From positions 18,981,759 through 19,045,758 of the forward strand of contig OZ037767.1 in the NCBI GenBank assembly GCA_964035545.1: a stretch of 64,000 nucleotides of DNA, given 5' to 3'. The stretch is from Bugula neritina. Taxonomy: Eukaryota; Bryozoa; Gymnolaemata; Cheilostomatida; Bugulidae. Shown piece after piece: positions 12,429 to 44,554 of this stretch; the stretch's first letter is position 1, and every line of letters starts with the position of its first letter. The notes under the pieces are model-generated. The model saw nothing but the letters and a program-made list of their open reading frames with translations, was not told where the DNA came from and searched no databases. Position numbers and translations under genes: made by a program.

Positions 12429-15302
12429 GTAGTACTACTACTACTACTAGTAGTAGTAGTACTACTACTAGTACTACTACTATTACTACTATTACTACTA
12501 CTACTACTACTAGTACTACTACTGCTACTACTATTACTAGTACTACTACTACTACTGCTACTACTAGTACTACTGCTGCTGCTGCTACTGTTGCTGCTGC
12601 TGCTACTAGTACTACTGCTAATGTTGCTACTGTTGCTGCCACTGATGTTTACACTATTTTCACTACTACTTCTGATACTGAAACTACTTGTGGTATGAAT
12701 TTGTATTATGTTGGAAAATTTGTAGGCGTTTACTTTTCTGATGGAGTTGATAGTGACTAAAGGAATGTCCGTCAGTCAAATCAAGGACCTGATATGCAAG
12801 GAGCTGGCTGATGAACATAACCGTCATATTCCTAAGTCAAGGTCAGATTTCCTCCGGGCTCTAACCTTTGCTTTGATTTTTCAGTCATCTCTCCAATGCT
12901 GCATCTATGTTAAGAGATAACGCATTGTATTTTTATCTAAAATATGTCCATCTTGTGTATTTTTACTCTGTTTAAATCATTGTATTCGATTTGGCAGATC
13001 CCAAATTCTAACTAATGCACCTCTTTCTTCCCTTTCAGTTTTAATATCTCAGCTAAAGCCATACTCTACTTTTCTGTTCCTAGTCTATGGGCTACTAACT
13101 TTGACTGTCTTTTGAAAGAATTTTTACAGCTCCCAAGTAGGACCTGCTTTCAGCTCTAGAGCATAGTTAATAAGCTCCAATTCAGTTTGTACTGAGTATT
13201 GATGTGTACACAGCATAACAACAAACCCGCATTGCACTGAACAAGTATGGAACATCTGGTCATCAGTCTATATTATCAACATAAAGAACTTGCTCTACAC
13301 ATTAGTGTGCTGAACTATTCTCTTTCTGCCATTCCCAGCCCTTTGTTGTTAGACTTGTGCAACCTCTACTCACTCTGACTGTAGGCTGATGTTGAGGAAG
13401 AAGACGTGGAAGAACCCACATGCGGTGCACCATGACGACTTTAGAATAGACCATGAGATATTCATGTACACCAGCTGTGAGATGTTTGTGCAGGTGCTTG
13501 ACGGTAAGCGACTAGTCTCTACTCGCTATGTGTGGTTAATATCCTTAGCTAGATCGCTGTGTTTAACTTTGCTTTTTCTTCCCAGAACTTGGGGGTCAAA
13601 TTGGGTCAGCAGATATGAGTATTATGTAAAACATTCCATGAGCAACCATATTCATACCATTACATGTTATAGACTATATTGATGACAGTGTAACAATATA
13701 ACTGTTTATACAATACTATAGCTGACTATACTATATTATAACTGACTATTTTATAATACTATTAGTTTCTATATAGTCCCCATTATAATACGATATAAAC
13801 AACTGGGAAAGCATTCTTTCTCATTACGACTAGCATACAGATAGCAGTTTCCCTGAACATTGTGCACACAACTCTTATCAGCTCATATACTGTAGAAACA
13901 GAGGAGCTGGAGGCTAGTCGAGGCGACATGGTGCTGTTCGTACAGCAGTGGAAGCCCTCAGTCTACCAGTTTGGTGACATGTTCCAGATGGCCGTACCCA
14001 CCTCTGCAGATATCAGTCTCTTCAAGTCAAAGGTATTACTCGGTAGCTACTGACCTCTGATATACTAGTAACTACTACTCTATCACTCTGATATACTAGT
14101 AACTACTACTCTATCACTCTGATATATACTAGTAAGTACCACTCTCCTAGTCTATCATTCTGATATATACTAGTAAGTACCACTCTCTTACTCTATCACT
14201 CTGATATACTAGTAACTACCACTCTATTAGTCTATTACTCTAAAATACTAGTAACTACCACTCTCTTACTCTATCACTCTGAAATACTAGTAACTCTCTT
14301 ATCTCGTGTTATGCAGATTTCTGCAGTCACTGGTATCCCGTCATACAACGTGGAGATTGCCAAAGGGAGGGGCACATTCCCCGGGGAGGTGTCGGTATTG
14401 GACGCTCACACCAACGGCCTCGAATGGAACCCCTCGGCCAGCTGTCTCACGTCCTGGCCACTTTACGCTGAGTGTGGCACTGTCATTATATTCAGGTTGG
14501 TTATTCAATATCTCACCTACCTTATGGTCATCACATTCAGGTAATAGTTATAGCGGCACTAATAGTTATTTGTAGCCAGTGTTCAAAGCATTCCTTAAGG
14601 TAATGTAAACTCTGGTCAATGAGCGTGACCTTTAGCCTCCTGTTGGTATAGTGTTGTGACCTCAGACCAGGTAGAGAGATATTACTTATCTCTAGTATGA
14701 CGAAATCTTCTCAGACATCGGGAACTTTCTAGTATCAAACTGTCAAAAGTGATTCCTTGTGAATTGTGTTTTAGACTGTTGAGTAGAATAGTTCAAGATA
14801 TTTAATACCAACTGGCAGACGTCTAGCATTACTGTTACAGTTTCAGTGAATCCAGTTTTTTGTCAATGCTACTTTAATTATTAACCAAGTTTATTGATTT
14901 TAATAACAATCACTTGCTAAATGATCATTTTTTGTTTTATATGATGCAAATCAAATAATGTATCTACTGGGCTAATCAAGTATAATACTAGTGTTGGCTT
15001 AATTCTCTTCTCTTGTCATTTCTTCTGCTGTGTTGTATTTGTTTCAAATTACTGTCTGAAGCCACTGTTATCTACTGTATCGTATTCCCTTCAGAGACAA
15101 GCAGGAGAAACTGGGTCGTCTCACGGAGGAAATGAAGAAAGACATTAGTCTAAGGGAAAACAATTCCTTTTACCGCTCATCTTCCAGCATGTACTCTCGC
15201 AAGGAAAAGGCACTAAAAATATACACCTTTGATACAGGGACTGATCGGGGTGAAGCAGAGGGCAGCAATGACTCGGCCAATCAGCATCCTGACCTAGATT
15301 AG
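250..15302 (+). CDS. USP47: USP47 ubiquitin carboxyl-terminal hydrolase 47 (5' end missing)
   Basis: Cysteine deubiquitinase with C-terminal ubiquitin-like repeats. Exons: 250-437, 935-1089, 1551-1690, 2183-2272, 2753-2946, 3590-3675, 3998-4101, 4624-4703, 5161-5351, 6031-6248, 6858-7077, 8746-8987, 9657-9852, 9961-10911, 11352-11470, 12176-12319, 12726-12841, 13385-13503, 13896-14032, 14317-14495, 15095-15302. Phases agree at every junction and total 1,359 codons including TAG. The Cys box [16 protein letters not shown] has its nucleophile at 373-375, the His box is GGHYYAY (His at 4684-4686), and WYSFND follows in exon 9. Zinc-ribbon pairs are KCLEC and CDNC. Family-specific strings include [34 protein letters not shown] and the terminal RKEKALKIY. 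Exon 14 (317 codons) is a long acidic Ser/Thr/Asn-rich insert. The first coding exons lie left of the window, because exon 250 starts at an acceptor. The donor of exon 10 (GTTGGC) is weak; one at 6264 would add five codons. Confidence 0.96.
430..908 (+). repeat. 21-bp minisatellite made of the intron-1 splice donor of USP47
   Basis: About 24 tandem copies of a 21-bp unit. Each contains TCTCTACAG (the last bases of the exon) followed by GTCAGTA or GTTAGTA (the donor). The first copy is the exon end itself (donor at 438), so the true boundary cannot be fixed from DNA alone. The exon frame stays open through about 22 units as a 7-residue repeat (SVYTLYR and variants), until a two-base loss near 871 shifts it. 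Only about 25 bp separate the array from the next acceptor (934). Confidence 0.95.
1081..1375 (+). repeat. 24-bp minisatellite made of the intron-2 splice donor of USP47
   Basis: About 12 copies of a 24-bp unit containing GTAGTCACT (exon end) then GTAAGTATTT (donor consensus). The exon itself ends in AGTAGTCACT at 1089 and is the first copy. The exon frame reads through as an 8-residue repeat (HCKYLLCS) until a copy that has lost bases creates TGA near 1280. Several copies have GTGAGT instead of GTAAGT, also a good donor. Confidence 0.93.
1395..1550 (+). repeat. AT-rich ~30-bp repeat up to the intron-2 acceptor
   Basis: Imperfect copies of an AT-only unit related to TTATATAATACTACATTA fill the last 150 bases of intron 2 up to the acceptor AG at 1549-1550. 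Intron 2 is thus almost wholly repeat: the donor array on the left, this AT array on the right. Confidence 0.7.
4691..4830 (+). repeat. 34-bp minisatellite made of the intron-8 splice donor of USP47
   Basis: Four copies of a 34-bp unit starting at the end of the exon that carries the catalytic His. The unit contains CTTACATCAA (exon end) followed by GTTAGTATCAG (donor) and a TATATTCTATTGG tail. The real donor is at 4704. The unit is not a multiple of three, so use of later donors would shift the frame. Confidence 0.9.
4890..5035 (+). mobile_element. tRNA-derived SINE copy in USP47 intron 8
   Basis: It contains a B-box-like GGGTTCAAGCCC after GTCATG, the same context as two minus-strand copies at 18690-18836 and 25960-26045. 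A tail with AAGTCCTTGGCCCG is shared with the copy at 18690. It does not fold as a clear tRNA, so a SINE head is the better call. Confidence 0.6.
6274..6815 (+). repeat. 24-bp AT-rich minisatellite in USP47 intron 10
   Basis: About 22 tandem copies of a 24-bp unit (GTATAGTTTATTATATAATA plus TATA), with some 27-bp variants. The exon-10 frame stays open from the exon through the array to about 6812, reading YSIVYYII repeats, and most length variants keep a multiple of three. The reverse strand is open too, so openness alone is weak evidence for translation. The donor resemblance is poorer here than in introns 1, 2 and 8. Confidence 0.9.
7071..8735 (+). repeat. 19-21-bp donor minisatellite of USP47 intron 11, split by a transposon
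   Basis: It begins at the exon-11 end (CCTGGAG|GTGAGT, donor 7078) and repeats units such as GCTATAAGGTGAGTCACACAT, later 19-bp GTGGGATACATACTATAAG forms. Two blocks (7071-7332 and 8522-8735) flank a transposon. The exon frame meets a TAA almost at once, so no long in-frame extension is possible. Confidence 0.9.
7333..8521. mobile_element. hAT-like non-autonomous foldback transposon (1.19 kb)
   Basis: The ends are inverted repeats: CAGGGTTGGGGT on the left and ACCCCAACCCTG (as GACCCCAACCCTG) on the right, each followed inward by TAATTGTAATT-type repeats. The flanks are an 8-bp duplication ATACATAC (7325-7332 and 8522-8529). An 8-bp duplication and CAGGG ends are typical of the hAT superfamily. 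The inner arms are also inverted copies of each other (around 7790-7860 against 7980-8050), so the element is a long imperfect hairpin. No transposase is seen. It sits inside the donor minisatellite, so it is younger than the array. Confidence 0.85.
9031..9058 (+). repeat. Poly-G run downstream of USP47 exon 12
   Basis: A run of about 17 G followed by TTGGGGTTG, 45 bases inside intron 12. It could form a G-quadruplex in the transcript. Similar G runs occur at 42293-42303, 44219-44231, 49745-49757 and 58498-58513. Confidence 0.8.
10035..10150 (+). repeat. USP47: Coding 24-bp repeat (TNTDE-type) in USP47 exon 14
   Basis: Within exon 14 the protein repeats an 8-residue motif (ITNTDEVI and variants) about five times, encoded by a 24-bp DNA repeat. 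It is acidic and Asn/Thr-rich, in the variable region between ubiquitin-like domains. Just downstream, at 10248-10262, the same exon encodes PPPPY, a WW-domain ligand of PPxY type. Confidence 0.85.
12320..12660 (+). repeat. (ACT)n-type trinucleotide array starting at the intron-16 donor
   Basis: Directly after the exon end AGTGAG, intron 16 starts GTAACTACTACT and continues as ACT/AGT/GCT triplets for some 330 of its 406 bases. The exon frame is open through all of it (Thr/Ser/Ala-rich) and only closes at 12760. Whether GTAACT itself seeded the repeat cannot be told. Confidence 0.85.
14075..14300 (+). repeat. 31-41-bp minisatellite in USP47 intron 19
   Basis: About seven copies of a unit built on TACTAGTAACTACCACTCT and a CTATCACTCTGATA part. 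Each copy contains a donor-like word (CTAGTAACTAC or CTAGTAAGTAC). The array fills most of the 284-base intron between donor 14033 and acceptor 14316. The real donor (AAAG|GTATTA) differs from the unit, so the link to the donor is weaker than in introns 1, 2, 8 and 11. Confidence 0.85.
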
Positions 15303-16180
15303 AGTAGTAATTAGGTTATACGAGTCGTGCAGACGTTGAACATGGCACTTTCTTCATGTTTCTAATGTTGGCCCCACCTTTCTGTCTGTAACTTTCGAAT
15401 TGTTATTCGCTTTATTTATTACTTTCCATATACTCTGATTTTACGCTCTGTCAATGCAATATCATCACATGCTCTGGTAGGATTTGTATTCGTGATTTTA
15501 TATTGCACTATAATAAAATATTTTTGATAAAATCATAGATTTATTTGAAAACTCTGTTTCATATAATAGGTTATTATATGAGTTATTTCAAGCAATGTTA
15601 TACCATATGTTATGCTGCTTTTACTCAATTCTGCTACCAGTTTTAGACCCCTGATGTATCCTATTATTTTAATGCAATAAAATAGATATTTCCGGAAATG
15701 AATCTGTATTGCATCAAACCCTAATTAAGCTCTCTCTATGCCTCCACCCTCAGCTTTCGTCAAGTGCCATTGTTCATTATTTTTGTCTCACACCTTTGGA
15801 ATAAAATCGTTGGCGGTAGGAGTGTGTGAAGTGTTCAAATATTAAGATTATATAGTATTGATGTGATTTTGTGTTGTAACCATAGTGATTTTGTATACAA
15901 TGGTGACTGAGTTCAGCTTGTGTGTATTGATTTTCAAAGTTATCCCACCTTTATACTAATAACTCCACAATTTGCTTATGTTTATGGCTTGCGACCTGCC
16001 TGTAGCTATGCATTTAAAACTGTTTGGAACTATGCAGCTGTATTTTTATGCAACACAGGATACTAAAACAATAGAAGTTGTCAAGGAGACGGCATGTTCA
16101 ACAATAGGAGAGAAATCACTCTGATCTTTGATTTCTCTATGCAGCCTATTAACTGTGTGCAAGATTTCTTATACTTTTAA
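15303..16180. other. USP47 3' UTR and spacer to the LRR gene
   Basis: The first 200 or so bases are probably 3' UTR. The remaining 650 bases are AT-rich; I see no open frame or repeat in them. They must include the promoter and 5' UTR of the LRR gene, but no clear TATA or initiator element stands out. Confidence 0.5.
15512..15517 (+). terminator. AATAAA polyadenylation signal of USP47
   Basis: AATAAA about 210 bases after the USP47 stop codon. A second, CAATAAAA, is at 15675-15682. Confidence 0.65.
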
Positions 16181-19100
16181 ATGGCTACCAAACTAAGCAG
16201 CAGAACCCTCTTTTTAATTTTAGTTTTTTCCATCATAAGTGGTCGGGCAGGATTCAAACAAGCAGCCTGCCCTACTATGTGTAAATGTGTATCTAGAAAC
16301 TCAACTAATTTATCAGGGACTAAAGATACTGGATATAAAGCTAACCTTACCACAGATATTATATATTGTGATCACAATAAGCTTATGGAAAGTGGCACAT
16401 TTCAATACTTGAAGTCATCCTCAAACTCTTATGTAAGCAAACAGAATAAATTAATTTATCTGAATATCGCTGTACTTTATTTTTATGTTTTACAATTTTT
16501 TATAAACAATGCAGTCATTGAACAAATATGGTGACAATTTTCAAAAAGTCTTTGCACATTGAAATTTTAGCCAAAGAGCAGTTTCCCAACTAGCCATTTT
16601 GCGGAGGCTGTTGACAACCCCTCCATGAAGGTCATGTTTAGCAGCAGCTACACCAACACACATGCTGAACCAGCCTCTGTCAACTCGTCATATTTCTTGC
16701 CATTGTCCAATTTCGATTTCGTCAGCATTGAGATGGCTGGCAACAACCTGGCGTCTTTGGCTCCTGATTTTTTTGAACACCAGGGTATGTAGTTGTCTCC
16801 ACATTAAACTCTTTAGTTGTGTTCTTAGGAAAACTTTAGATTTCCAACTGGAAATTTCAAGCTTCCTTCTATTAGACTTGATTTCTGCCAAAATTAGTTA
16901 GGTATAAAACATTATTGGCTAAAATAATTTGTTAACATTTTTCCTATAAAATAAAACAATAATTGTTTTTAAATTTTAGTTGACGTTGAAGTGCTAGACT
17001 TAAGAAACAATACTCTAATAGAGTTGTCATTCCTCAAACCTCTAAACAGGCTGAGAGTTTTGAAACTTAGTCTAAACCAGTTGCTGGTCATCTCAGTAAT
17101 CAACATAAGACATCTGAATCAACTAGAGGTCTTGGAGCTCGATGGAAACCGTCTTATTTCAGCATCTTTCTTGCTGATGGCTCTACCATCCCTAGAGTAT
17201 TTGGATATATCAGGTAGTTGTTGCTAGAAACTACATTATTTCAGTTATAGTTTTTTTTTGTCTGATACTTATTCTACATATTAAATTAAATATCTGCGTA
17301 TATTAATTATTTTAATTTTTGTAAGATTGTTTATAAAAGTTTCAATATTCCAATTCGGCTGAAATTTAGTTTTTTTATATCTACATTTTAATATTGGCAG
17401 AGAAGGATAATTTTTAAAAGCTATATACGTCTAAAGTTGTTCAGCAGATTTAACTTTGTGGTTTGCAACTAATTCAGAATGGTGACTCACCTGTACACAG
17501 ACGTAGTCGTACAGCATAAAACACGAACATTTAAATAGAAGGTTGTAAACTTTATACATCACACAAGAACTTTGTCTTATATAGCTCTAATAAAAAACAC
17601 ATTCACTTATTAGCAAACACATGACAAGGGCATCTAGACACTTTGATTAGTCTACAAGTTTTTCTCATGTCAAAAGTTTTTATCCAATCAAAACTCATTG
17701 CATCCAGTCTTCAACATCAGCTACTAATTCAATAACCATCTATCTTCATAAGTTTTGTAAATAAAAAACAATTTTAAATCTTTGTTGACGTCACCTTATG
17801 AAATGCTTATATATATGTTAATGTCTGTTTCAGATAATTTTCTAAAGTCTCTCACGCCAAAGATATTTGAAGAAAAACCTGAATTGAGTCACATCAACAT
17901 GGCCGACAACAAGATACGAGTAAAATAACTTTTTAAAATTGCTGCATAATATTTATATTTAGAACACGCTCAGAAATATTATATATCAATGTTTTATTAT
18001 CATATATCAATGTTTTATGAATATTTTTATCATGAGCAAAAACTGTTCTAGAGAGAAATGGGATTATCATTTATCTCAACATTACGCAATGCAGACTTGG
18101 ATCTTAGAATCTAATATCTATGTTGACTTACTTTAACTGTATAACATAATAGATAAAAATTTTTTGAAACAAAGTCAATGTGTTTAAAATTTAGCTCAAA
18201 AGAAATTTGAAAAGTTTTGATTCGATTTCAATTTTAGGTGATAAGCTATTGTCTAATCCAGCCTCTTCTGAACAACTCAGGACTTTTTATCAACATAACA
18301 AGAAATCCTCTCACATGCGGCTGCCATCTTGTTTGGATCGAGTATCTGATAGGTGAAGTTATTCATAGCCAGTGCAGCGCTCCACCGGCCTGGCAAACAA
18401 CTGCAGACGTGCAGAAGTACTGCAGACAACTAAGAGTCAAACCGATATGCTCCTCTTCGTAAGTAACATCTCGCAAGAAATTGTGTAGTTTTACATAATC
18501 ATTATGGGATTACACTGAAGAAACTTATCAGTAGAAATATAAGCTACCAAGTTTAAAGATAAATCTTGCATTAATTTCCATTTACGTTATTATTGATTAA
18601 AGCTCTAACAAGAAGTTTGAGTTTACCTATAGCTCACTCTTGTTTAGTTTGTATCCCCGTGAGAACACTTGCTGATAAGAATTTTTAAGCGGGTCAAGGA
18701 CTGTGATTTTTTCTGGTAACTTCCGCTTGTACGTAATACGGGAGCATAATAACTCAATAGCTCTGCTGGCATTTGAACCCATGACCTTGTGCCTACTAGT
18801 TCAGCGCTATAACCACAAGGCCACGACTGTTTTCCATGGCGTAATACGCAAAATAAAATGTATCACATCTTCATAAACATAAAAAAATATAACTTTTAAG
18901 GGATTATAGGCAATGTTATGCCTATGGTCTAGTATCCACTAATAAATGTATTATAGGTAATATGCTTTAAGCAGCAATCCAAAATATTGCATAATCTTTA
19001 TTTTCTTTTAAATTTTAATTTGACTAACAGATTATTTTTTGTATCCTAGAATTTGCTTCTCTTGAATTAAAATCAATGATTCAATTCTCTACTAATAATA

Positions 19101-20087
19101 TGATGTGGCTCAATTATGGTTATATTATTAAATCATATGCTGTAGCAATGGTTCTAACAGCATACCCTGGAACTACTACACAGCGCCCCCAACCCTGGGT
19201 GTCAGTGCGGGACAAGCAGGTCAGCTGACTTCCTCAGTAGGAAGTCAGACTCCCAAAAGTGCTGTTGTCATGCAAGCAGCCATATTGGCCACACTAGGAT
19301 TTGTCTCTGCTTTTATTATGGGTGGGTAACTTCCATAGATTGACTAGGTTCCAATAATTAAGTCTTGCTTATATCTCAATCCTGGTAAAATTTCAGCAAC
19401 AGAGCTGTTATCTACAAAATGTGATAACATTATTTTAATTTCATGTACACGTAAGACACATTTGTTTTGAAATGTTTTATACTGTTACTAAAGTGTTTTG
19501 TTTCAAAACTATCAGTAATAAGTTTTAACTCTTATAACTACACTTCTACGAGTTAGCATTTTGTGTTTTTCTATCGGCTGGTAATTCCACATAGGTAGAG
19601 TAATGACAGATCAGAGTCAATATGATATAGTAAGTCAGTATATGTGGTGAAAAATTCACTTTGCTATATCATAATATCCTTTAGTTTAAGCATTGGTAAA
19701 AGTCAATTCTTTGCAAATAAAACATATGAGCTGTCACTGAAATTTTAGCTATCTTGTGTTTTCACTTAAAATATTATTTTTCTGTTAACATTCTTTATAA
19801 TAAAATGAGAGTTTGGTTAAAACATGATTGCATAGTGTTTTATACTAGCAATGGAGAAATCAAGTACGTTCCCGTTGGTCAACTGTTAGCCTATAATTGC
19901 TCTCTTTGAATTAAATATTGTATGATGGGTTCTATTTTTAGGAATTGCTATTTACAAAAACAGACAAATTGGAAGAGGAAAACCTTCTCTAAAGCACACA
20001 ATAGAAGCTGAAGTAGACTCTCCTACTCTGCCCATGCTGCAAAACCTGAGTGTTTTAGAGCTTCATGAAATAGATGCTTCAAAGTAA
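16181..20087 (+). CDS. LRR single-pass membrane protein
   Basis: Seven exons: 16181-16432, 16571-16784, 16980-17213, 17834-17919, 18238-18458, 19146-19321, 19942-20087. They join in phase to 443 codons including TAA. In order: a signal peptide (hydrophobic LFLILVFSIIS near the N terminus), a cysteine-rich LRRNT cap (CPTMCKCVS), then several leucine-rich repeats (VEVLDLRNNTLIEL, LEVLELDGNRL, LEYLDIS), an LRRCT cap (NPLTCGCHLVWIEYL with later paired cysteines), a short linker, a transmembrane helix (AAILATLGFVSAFIM) and a tail of about 50 residues starting IYKNRQIGRGK. This is a type I cell-surface protein of the trophoblast-glycoprotein/LRRTM kind. I cannot assign an orthologue. The ATG is the first one upstream of the signal peptide. 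Confidence 0.9.
18690..18836 (-). mobile_element. tRNA-derived SINE copy in LRR-gene intron 5
   Basis: On the minus strand it shows an A-box-like TGGCCTTGTGGTTATAGCG and a B-box-like GGGTTCAAATGCC preceded by GTCATG, then a body ending in AGTCCTTGACCCG. Box spacing and the shared tail match the copy at 4890-5035. Confidence 0.65.
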
Positions 20088-20209
20088 CAGAAAAGCTGCT
20101 TATTTTAAAATGCTCATTCTTTGCACATTTAATGTCAAGCTATTTATTGTATTTGAATTGATATAATAATTGTAAAATATCAGTAAGAATTATCAATATA
20201 TTTAGAGAT

Positions 20210-20215
20210 AATAAA
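20210..20215 (+). terminator. AATAAA polyadenylation signal of the LRR gene
   Basis: AATAAA 123 bases after the LRR-gene stop codon, in the 425-base space between two convergent genes. Confidence 0.65.
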
Positions 20216-20469
20216 GAATACTCGACAACTATAATACACATTTTTTGAATCCGTCAGTTAAGAGTTGACATAATTATTTTATATATATAAATATAAAATG
20301 GGATAAAATTATCATAATTAGACTTAGTTAGTACAACCGAAACATTCAACTGAAAACAGAAAAAAAACATAAACTTAGATAATGATTTTGCAGTATATTT
20401 TGCTGTTTGATATACATTGTTGGACTTGAAATGTAGCTGTACCATAACAACAACAAATGACAACTTAAT

Positions 20470-20475
20470 TTTATT
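20470..20475 (-). terminator. Possible AATAAA polyadenylation signal of the sulfotransferase-like gene
   Basis: On the minus strand AATAAA lies 38 bases after the stop codon at 20513. It would give a very short 3' UTR in the convergent spacer. Confidence 0.4.
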
Positions 20476-20512
20476 ATCACGTCTATTACATTTATACTGC
20501 GGGCATAATCCA

Positions 20513-22360
20513 TTAACTTTGCTCAAAAAACTCAACAGTATTAGGCAACAAGATATTATTTCCCCAATCTGGAAGACCAAAATATTTCAAATATCTGTTT
20601 GCTTCGTTCACATACTCCGGGTTCACACACGCTTTGGGGTTTTTTGCAACCTGTGCTTTGCTATAATGTGATCTTTCGTGGCTGTCTTCCTGCAATGCTG
20701 ACTCTACCAAGTAGAATTGATCATCTGGTATTTCAAGTTCGATACTGCTCAGCATGGTCTGAAAGAACTTACGTGGGCTAGACTGAAAATCTTCAAACCG
20801 AAAAGCTAATATTCGGAATTGTTGGTGAAATTCTTTTACTAAGAGTTTAAAGTGAAAGCAAGTTTCACACCAGTGATAAAGAAACGGTATGAGCTTTGAA
20901 CGCTTTTGCGTGTTCTCTTCATTGAAAATTTATTCAACATGACTTTTGACATAATTTATAAGCACCAGTGGCTTAACTTTAGGAAGCAGCCATGATAAAA
21001 AGCAGTTAGAATCAATAGCAAAAGTGAAGTCTTTCAATTATTGAGGGGGGTGATATGGACCGTCGACCATATCACTCAGCAAATTGAATTTTTCTATTTA
21101 TATACTTGTTTGGAGAAAAATAATACTATTTCTCAAGTATTTCAAAAAATGATGAATCATTAAACCCCTAAATATTGATTAGACAACATTATAGTTAGTT
21201 GCTGTAGAATAGGTGCTTGAAATATTCATACTCATGCAATATATTTTAGATGCAAAGATATTCTTTCAAAAATATTTGAAATGCTTGGAGTTAGGAGGCA
21301 CTAAAAGAAGCTGTTTCACTTATTTTAAATCTATTGTTTTATGTTACTTTTTAACATAGCAAAATGCATTTTCAACACAAAAAAGCTGACTTTATGTCAC
21401 GGAGTCTGTGGTGGGCCATATCAACCGAAGTTTCAAAAAATCTCCGGGTGATATGGTCCACCAATTTTCAATCATAGCTCAGTCAAGCATCTGTATAGGA
21501 GCTTCAAATTCTGTTTGTATGTCAGTAGAGATAGCACCCACATGTTGAAATACTAATTTTCAATCAACCAGTATCAGTCTGGGCTGTGGACTTAAGTGGC
21601 TCATATCACCCAGGTTTCCCTACTTGCAGCTTTAAAGATAGATGGCACTTGACTTCTAACCTGCCGGTATAAGAATATGTGAATGTAATGTGGAAACATT
21701 ACTGACAATAGCTTTAAATCGGTTTTTCATACTCATCCCTATACCTTTGACAGCCATTATTTTATTCTGTTTATTATCTGGTTCTAATAAAAGCCGAACA
21801 GCACTTTTGTATAAGGGGTGATATTCCTTACTGTCTTCCCAATTGTAATCAGGGTTTTTAAAGTATTTATATTTAAACGTCTGATCAAGAGAGAAAAAAC
21901 AAATTGGTTCAGAGATCATTGAAATGCCTGGTAAAACGTTGAACACTTGAGATGTTACGGTAGAGCCAGATCTACTTTGATGGTGCACCCAAATCACCTT
22001 CTTTTTTGAGTTACCAACAGTTTCTGCTAAGTGAATAAATGACTTAATTGGCATTATCAGCAGGAACGTGGCATAAGAATGCTGCGAGTCATAAAAGAAT
22101 GGGTGTTTTCTCGTGTCATACAGGTCTACGTCCAAGGAGGTGATGCAAAAATAGCTTTCTTGTCAGTTACCGTCATGAGAGAAACCTGACCTTGTAAAGC
22201 TATTTCCAGGTGTCGAACGCAATGTGCGTAGACAGGAAGTGGCGTCTGTAATGTATAATGAAAGTTGTTGGCTTGCTTCTTCCCCAAACTTTGAGAAATT
22301 GCGCAGAAATTTCGTAGTTATCTCCTCCTTTACATCTGAGCAAGTGATTTTGTACTCCAT
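20513..22360 (-). CDS. Sulfotransferase-like protein (5' part uncertain)
   Basis: On the minus strand three exons can be joined in phase: 22360(or earlier)-22191, 22154-21661, 20916-20513. The middle exon has VIWVHHQSRSGSTVTSQVF, whose QSRSGST matches the 5'-phosphosulfate (PAPS) binding loop of sulfotransferases, followed by SEPICFF. The last exon has ILAFRFEDFQSSPRKFFQTM, like the conserved (R/Y)-(F/Y)-E-D-(L/F) segment late in the fold, and ends LPDWGNN...EFFEQS-stop. It probably transfers sulfate from PAPS; the substrate is unknown. No clear 3'-PB RDPR motif was found. The gap between the first two exons is only 36 bases (GTCAGG...AAAG), unusually short for an intron, so the 5' exon (MEYKITCSDVKEEI...) is tentative. 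No N-terminal membrane anchor was found. Confidence 0.7.
21048..21615. repeat. Intronic element with repeated GTGATATGG words
   Basis: It starts with the inverted pair GTGATATGG (21050-21058) and CCATATCAC (21067-21075). The word recurs near 21415 and 21450 and, inverted, near 21604. It lies wholly inside the intron before the last sulfotransferase exon and may be a DNA transposon. I could not define clean ends or a target duplication. Confidence 0.35.
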
Positions 22361-22758
22361 TAAGCCTCCAATACAACATTTGGATACTTTTCAGAATTAT
22401 ATAAATCATCAAATAGACGCCATATTGAAACATTATTAAGTATGATTTATAGGACGCCATCTTGGGCTTACTGTTGATAGCTTCACATTCAAACAGGATA
22501 GCAGATCATATAACTTGAGGATAGAAGCAGAATATGAAGGAGCTTTATGGATTTGCGCTGGTCACTGCTAAACCTGCAACATAAAATACATGACTATGTA
22601 GAAAAATAGACTGTAGGTACAAATGTAATATCTATTGTGTAGAGTTATAAAAATAAGTATCAGTTTTCTACCCTTTATCAATGTGCCAATGCCAAAGTGA
22701 GGTTAGCACACTTGATTGCAGGTGTCCAATGAAAAGAAAATAATAAAAATAAAATTAA

Positions 22759-44554
<21,796 letters not shown>

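Noticed and set aside
12082-12642. Long minus-strand open frame rich in Val and Ala
   Set aside because: It is the reverse reading of the ACT/GCT triplet repeat in intron 16, with no other support.
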